Below, in pieces: positions 61,427 to 64,000 of a DNA stretch of 64,000 nt. Origin of the DNA: CADEED01 sp043747875 (GTDB lineage Bacteria > Pseudomonadota > Gammaproteobacteria > Steroidobacterales > Steroidobacteraceae); the NCBI GenBank assembly GCA_043747875.1, contig JAYTOI010000192.1, positions 11,898-75,897 on the forward strand. The letters run 5' to 3'. How positions within the stretch are numbered: the first letter of the stretch is position 1; each line of letters starts with the position of its first letter. The notes beneath the pieces were generated by a model that was not told where the DNA came from, did no database searches, and saw only the letters and a list, made by a program, of their open reading frames with translations. A program made the translations under genes and the position numbers.

Positions 61427-62632
61427 ATGAACGCACGCAGCCAATCAACGGGAATCGAGCGGGCCATCGAGCTGCACAAGGCGGGACGGCTCGCCGAAGC
61501 CGAGGCTGCCTACATGGTGCTGCTGCGCGCACGGCCCAACGACGCCGACACGCTGCACTTTCTCGGTATGCTGCGCCTGCACCAGAAACGTCCGGCGGCG
61601 GCGATCGAATTTATCCAGCGCTCGCTCAAGATTGCGCCGAACAATTCACATGCGTGGAACAACCTGGGCAATCTGTTGCTCACGGAGAAACGCGAGGTGG
61701 AGGCCGAAGAGGCCTACAAACGCGCCACGAACCTCAATCCGGACATGGCCGAGGCATGGTTCAACCTCGGCGTGCTGTTTCGGCGCAAGCGTCAGCCGGA
61801 GGAGGCACTCAAATCCTTCCGCAATGTGATCGACTCCAATCCGCGCTTTTCCAGGGCCTACGAAAGTCTCGGTCTGCTGCTCTATCGCATGGGCCAGCCC
61901 AAGCACGCCGCGGAAACCTATCGCAAGTGGCTGGAGGTGGAGCCCAACAATCCCGTGGCGCGACACATGGTGGCGGCCACGAGCGGCGAGCACGTGCCTG
62001 AGCGCGCTGCCGATCGTTACGTCGCTCAGCTCTTCGACTCCTTCGCGAGCTCATTCGACGAGAGCCTCAGTAACATCAACTACGCGGCCCCGCAATTGCT
62101 GGCCGCCGCGCTCGCGGAGCGCGTGAAGTTCGGCGAGGGTACGTTCGATCTGCTCGACGCCGGCTGCGGCACTGGACTGTGCGGCGTGCTGCTGCGCTCG
62201 AGTTCGAAGAGACTCGTGGGCGTCGACCTTTCGCCTGGCATGCTCGCGAAAGCGCGCGAGCGGGGAATCTACGACGAGTTGCTCGAGGCCGAGCTCTGCG
62301 CCTGCATGCGTGCGCATCCGTCGGCCTTCGACATCGTCAATTGCGCGGACACGCTGGTTTACTTCGGCGCGCTGGAAGAGGCGGCCGCGGCCGCGGCCAC
62401 CTGCCTGCGGCCGGGCGGGGTGTTCGCGTTCACGGTCGAGGCGGAGCCCGAGGAAGCGCAGCACGGCTATCGCATCCAGGCGCACGGTCGTTATGCACAT
62501 CGTGCAGGCTACGTGACGGATGTCTTGACCGGCGCCGGATTCGGCGCGCCCGAAATCGAGGCGGTGGTGCTGCGCAAGGAAGGCGGCGAAGACGTCAAAG
62601 GACACCTCGTCGTCGCGCGATTGCCTACTTGA
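61427..62632 (+). CDS. TPR-repeat SAM-dependent methyltransferase
   Basis: 401 residues. The N-terminal half (about 1-185) has four to five TPR repeats (AIELHKAGRLAEAEAAYMVL, LRLHQKRPAAAIEFIQRSL, AWNNLGNLLLTEKREVEAEE, AWFNLGVLFRRKRQPEEALK, AYESLGLLLYRMGQPKHAAE). The C-terminal half (about 190-401) is a class I methyltransferase of the type often attached to TPRs (YVAQLFDSFASSFDESLSN, LLDAGCGTGLCGVLL with SAM motif I, VGVDLSPGMLAKARERGIYD, DIVNCADTLVYFGALEEAA, LRPGGVFAFTVEAEPEE). Substrate unknown. It starts 94 bases from the divergent fused-sheath gene and lies within the T6SS locus. Confidence 0.85.
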   Translation: MNARSQSTGIERAIELHKAGRLAEAEAAYMVLLRARPNDADTLHFLGMLRLHQKRPAAAIEFIQRSLKIAPNNSHAWNNLGNLLLTEKREVEAEEAYKRATNLNPDMAEAWFNLGVLFRRKRQPEEALKSFRNVIDSNPRFSRAYESLGLLLYRMGQPKHAAETYRKWLEVEPNNPVARHMVAATSGEHVPERAADRYVAQLFDSFASSFDESLSNINYAAPQLLAAALAERVKFGEGTFDLLDAGCGTGLCGVLLRSSSKRLVGVDLSPGMLAKARERGIYDELLEAELCACMRAHPSAFDIVNCADTLVYFGALEEAAAAAATCLRPGGVFAFTVEAEPEEAQHGYRIQAHGRYAHRAGYVTDVLTGAGFGAPEIEAVVLRKEGGEDVKGHLVVARLPT

Positions 62633-62828
62633 GGCTTTTGATCTCGTCGTTGACTAGTTTGGCGAGCAACTGGGTGGCCAGCTCCTTGGCCGGCATGCCG
62701 CGGATCGGGCGACTCATGGTTCCAGTCTCGGTGGAAACCTTCATGACGTCGTCCTCGATGACGTAGCCGCCGACGTATTTCACGCCATCGCGCATCATCG
62801 AAACCTGTCCGGTTTTTCCATTGGACAT
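62625..62828 (-). CDS. Small unassigned protein (67 residues) in the T6SS locus
   Basis: I do not recognise it. It begins MSNGKTGQVSMMRDGVKYVG and ends ELATQLLAKLVNDEIKSLK. GAGG lies nine bases upstream of ATG. Its stop overlaps the end of the TPR-methyltransferase gene on the other strand by eight bases. No signal or membrane helix is seen. A cytoplasmic accessory or immunity protein is possible but not shown. Confidence 0.5.
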   Translation of the reverse strand: MSNGKTGQVSMMRDGVKYVGGYVIEDDVMKVSTETGTMSRPIRGMPAKELATQLLAKLVNDEIKSLK

Positions 62829-63349
62829 CGCTGCAACCTCGATCTCGAATCAGTTTGATGCTGCCCGGGCCTCTGGCATCTTACCCCACGCGTTCTGTAC
62901 GTCGTCGGCGAGGAACGCCGCCGTCACCGTCTGGTCGACATTTCCCTTCAGTCACGCTTCGGCGCGGAGATTTTCATTTTCAGCGATTCGACCGAGTGGT
63001 CCTTCTGCTCCTGATGCCTTGCGAGGAACCGATTCGCCATCTCGATGGACACATCGGGGACCGGGTGTTCCATGGCCGGGGTGCGATCTTGCGTGAGTCG
63101 CGCAGAGGTCGGTGCCCGTGCCGGGTCGGGAAAGGGTCTGGGAACGGCTCTGCGCAGTATTCGGGAGGGTGGGTTCTTGTTTACAGTGGAGACACTATTC
63201 TCGTGCCGTGCGCCTCCCCGGAACTTGCGAGATTCGACACAGTTCGCATTGCTTCTGGGAATGGTTACTCAAGAAAGTGACGCAACTATTGATAAGAACA
63301 GTAGTTTTTTGTTATTACTGCCACCTCTCCAGATCAGGACAAACGTAAA
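62829..63349. other. 521-base gap without a recognisable gene
   Basis: One long open frame (62855-63280) crosses it, but its third-position composition is unlike the neighbouring genes and it resembles no family. The last 60 bases before 63350 are AT-rich and hold a promoter candidate: TTGATA (63289-63294) and TTATTA (63312-63317) separated by 17 bases. I see no tRNA, repeat or RNA motif in the rest. Confidence 0.4.
63289..63317 (+). promoter_or_regulatory. Candidate promoter for the 63350 gene and vgrG
   Basis: TTGATA at 63289-63294 and TTATTA at 63312-63317, 17 bases apart, in the only clearly AT-rich run of the region and 33 bases before the next ATG. Confidence 0.4.
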
Positions 63350-63631
63350 ATGGCTCGCGCGAAGGTAGTCGAATATGACTACTACGAATTCTTGAAAGTA
63401 TTGCGCCGCGCCACGGATACCGGCGCGCGCGTCGACAAGGCCGATTCGCGCTGGTCCGATTACATCAAGGACAAGGCCATCAACGAAGTTGCCGCGACCG
63501 CTATTGCGCGCCAGAAATTCGAGAAGGTCGTCCCGGTCATCATCGCCGAGGGCAAGGAAAGCGATGGCCTGTACTTCTATTCGACCAACGAAGAGGCCTG
63601 CCTGCGCCTGGTTCCGATTGAACAAAGTTGA
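63350..63631 (+). CDS. Unassigned 93-residue protein upstream of vgrG
   Basis: I do not recognise the family. It begins MARAKVVEYDYYEFLKVL, contains ADSRWSDYIKDKAINEVAAT and ends EEACLRLVPIEQS. It is predicted soluble, with no signal peptide. AGGA lies about ten bases before ATG and the upstream AT-rich run looks like a promoter. The 74 bases to vgrG suggest cotranscription, so a role in loading the VgrG spike or its cargo is conceivable but unproved. Confidence 0.6.
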   Translation: MARAKVVEYDYYEFLKVLRRATDTGARVDKADSRWSDYIKDKAINEVAATAIARQKFEKVVPVIIAEGKESDGLYFYSTNEEACLRLVPIEQS

Positions 63632-63705
63632 GCCGGGCACCGGTCTGCGTCGTGCGATGGATTGCTGGTAAAGTCTGACGCGACTGCCGTAAGAGAATCA
63701 GGGAC

Positions 63706-64000
63706 ATGGCGATCACCCAATCTACTCGCAAGGTCCAGATAACGACCCCGCTCGGCAAGGACGCGCTGATCGTGTCCCAGTTTTCGGGCGTCGAGCAGAT
63801 CAGCTCGCTCTTCCAGTTCGACATCTCGATGCTGAGCGAGAAGGGCGAACTCTCCCCCGACGAAATCCTCGGCAAGGACGTCACCGTCAAGTACGACCTG
63901 CCCGGCGGACAGAAGCGATTCTTCCACGGCTTCGTTACCGAATTCTCGCAAGGCTCGACGGGCCAGCGTTTCCACCAGTACCAGGCGACTGTCCGGCCCT
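63706..64000 (+). CDS. vgrG: T6SS spike protein VgrG (TssI), truncated by window edge
   Basis: The first 98 codons of a VgrG: SRKV-like opening MAITQSTRKVQITTPLGKDA, then IVSQFSGVEQISSLFQFDIS and DILGKD-type EILGKDVTVKYDLPGG, followed by FFHGFVTEFSQGS. These are the gp27-like N-terminal part of the spike. The rest, including the gp5-like needle and any C-terminal effector extension, lies to the right of the window. Confidence 0.93.
   Translation, partial: MAITQSTRKVQITTPLGKDALIVSQFSGVEQISSLFQFDISMLSEKGELSPDEILGKDVTVKYDLPGGQKRFFHGFVTEFSQGSTGQRFHQYQATVRP

Noticed and set aside
62855..63280. Open frame of about 141 codons in the gap before the 63350 gene
   Set aside because: It resembles no family, has a weak start context and its third-position composition falls away from that of the neighbouring genes, especially in the second half.

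Overview
This window is high-GC DNA from a chromosome of a Gammaproteobacterium. Three things point there: the classical run tsaE-amidase-mutL-miaA-hfq-hflX-hflK-hflC-purA, the rnr-rlmB pair, and the folK-deoxynucleoside kinase-panB-panC run. A Steroidobacter/Xanthomonadales-like lineage would fit, given the TonB receptor-halogenase-glycosidase locus and the general gene style, but that family-level placement is inference from gene content only. There are no insertion sequences, phage genes, CRISPR arrays or rRNA genes. Two tRNA genes are present: Glu-CUC and Leu-CAG.

Layout. 1-6.05 kb: a tripartite RND efflux operon (TolC-type outer-membrane protein, lipoprotein adaptor, RND permease). The visible N-terminus of the TolC protein looks like the C-terminal half of an ABC substrate-binding protein. 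6.2-10.5 kb (minus strand): a secreted FG-GAP repeat protein, then an overlapping glycosyltransferase/flippase pair for surface polysaccharide. 10.8-11.25 kb: a small YHYH-domain protein directly behind tRNA-Glu. 11.3-16.3 kb: pcnB-folK-deoxynucleoside kinase-panB-panC, translationally coupled in part, plus a small zinc-ribbon membrane protein. 16.3-28.7 kb: queG (minus), then nnr-tsaE-amidase-mutL-miaA-hfq-hflX-hflK-hflC-purA.

28.7-44.3 kb is an accessory block between purA and tRNA-Leu/rnr. It holds an unassigned gene, acpH, a trehalose cluster (otsB, a GH15 glycosidase, otsA) with a decayed otsB 5' copy just upstream, and a minus-strand carbohydrate-uptake locus. That locus contains a GH3 beta-glucosidase, a TonB-dependent receptor, a tryptophan-halogenase-family flavoprotein, a GH144-like lipoprotein and a frameshifted alpha/beta hydrolase. 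The GH144-like plus GH3 pairing suggests use of beta-1,2-glucans. 44.0-47.4 kb: a small basic DUF6496-type gene, tRNA-Leu, rnr and rlmB. A perfect 27-bp-unit tandem duplication (one mismatch) covers the rlmB stop codon.

47.7 kb to the right edge: a type VI secretion (T6SS) locus in the order tssA-tssB-tssC-hcp-tagJ-tssE-tssF-tssG-clpV, the order of the Pseudomonas aeruginosa H1-T6SS. The later part is less ordinary: a Ser-Asp-His lipase-like protein just after clpV, a reverse-strand protein fusing TssB-like and TssC-like sheath sequences, a TPR-methyltransferase, two small unassigned genes, and the start of vgrG at the edge. TssE carries an insertion of about 100 residues. tssJ, tssK, tssL and tssM are not in the window and presumably lie to the right.

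The most unusual candidates are the fused TssB-TssC protein, the enlarged TssE, the lipase-like candidate effector, the substrate-binding/TolC fusion, and the otsB remnant upstream of intact otsB.
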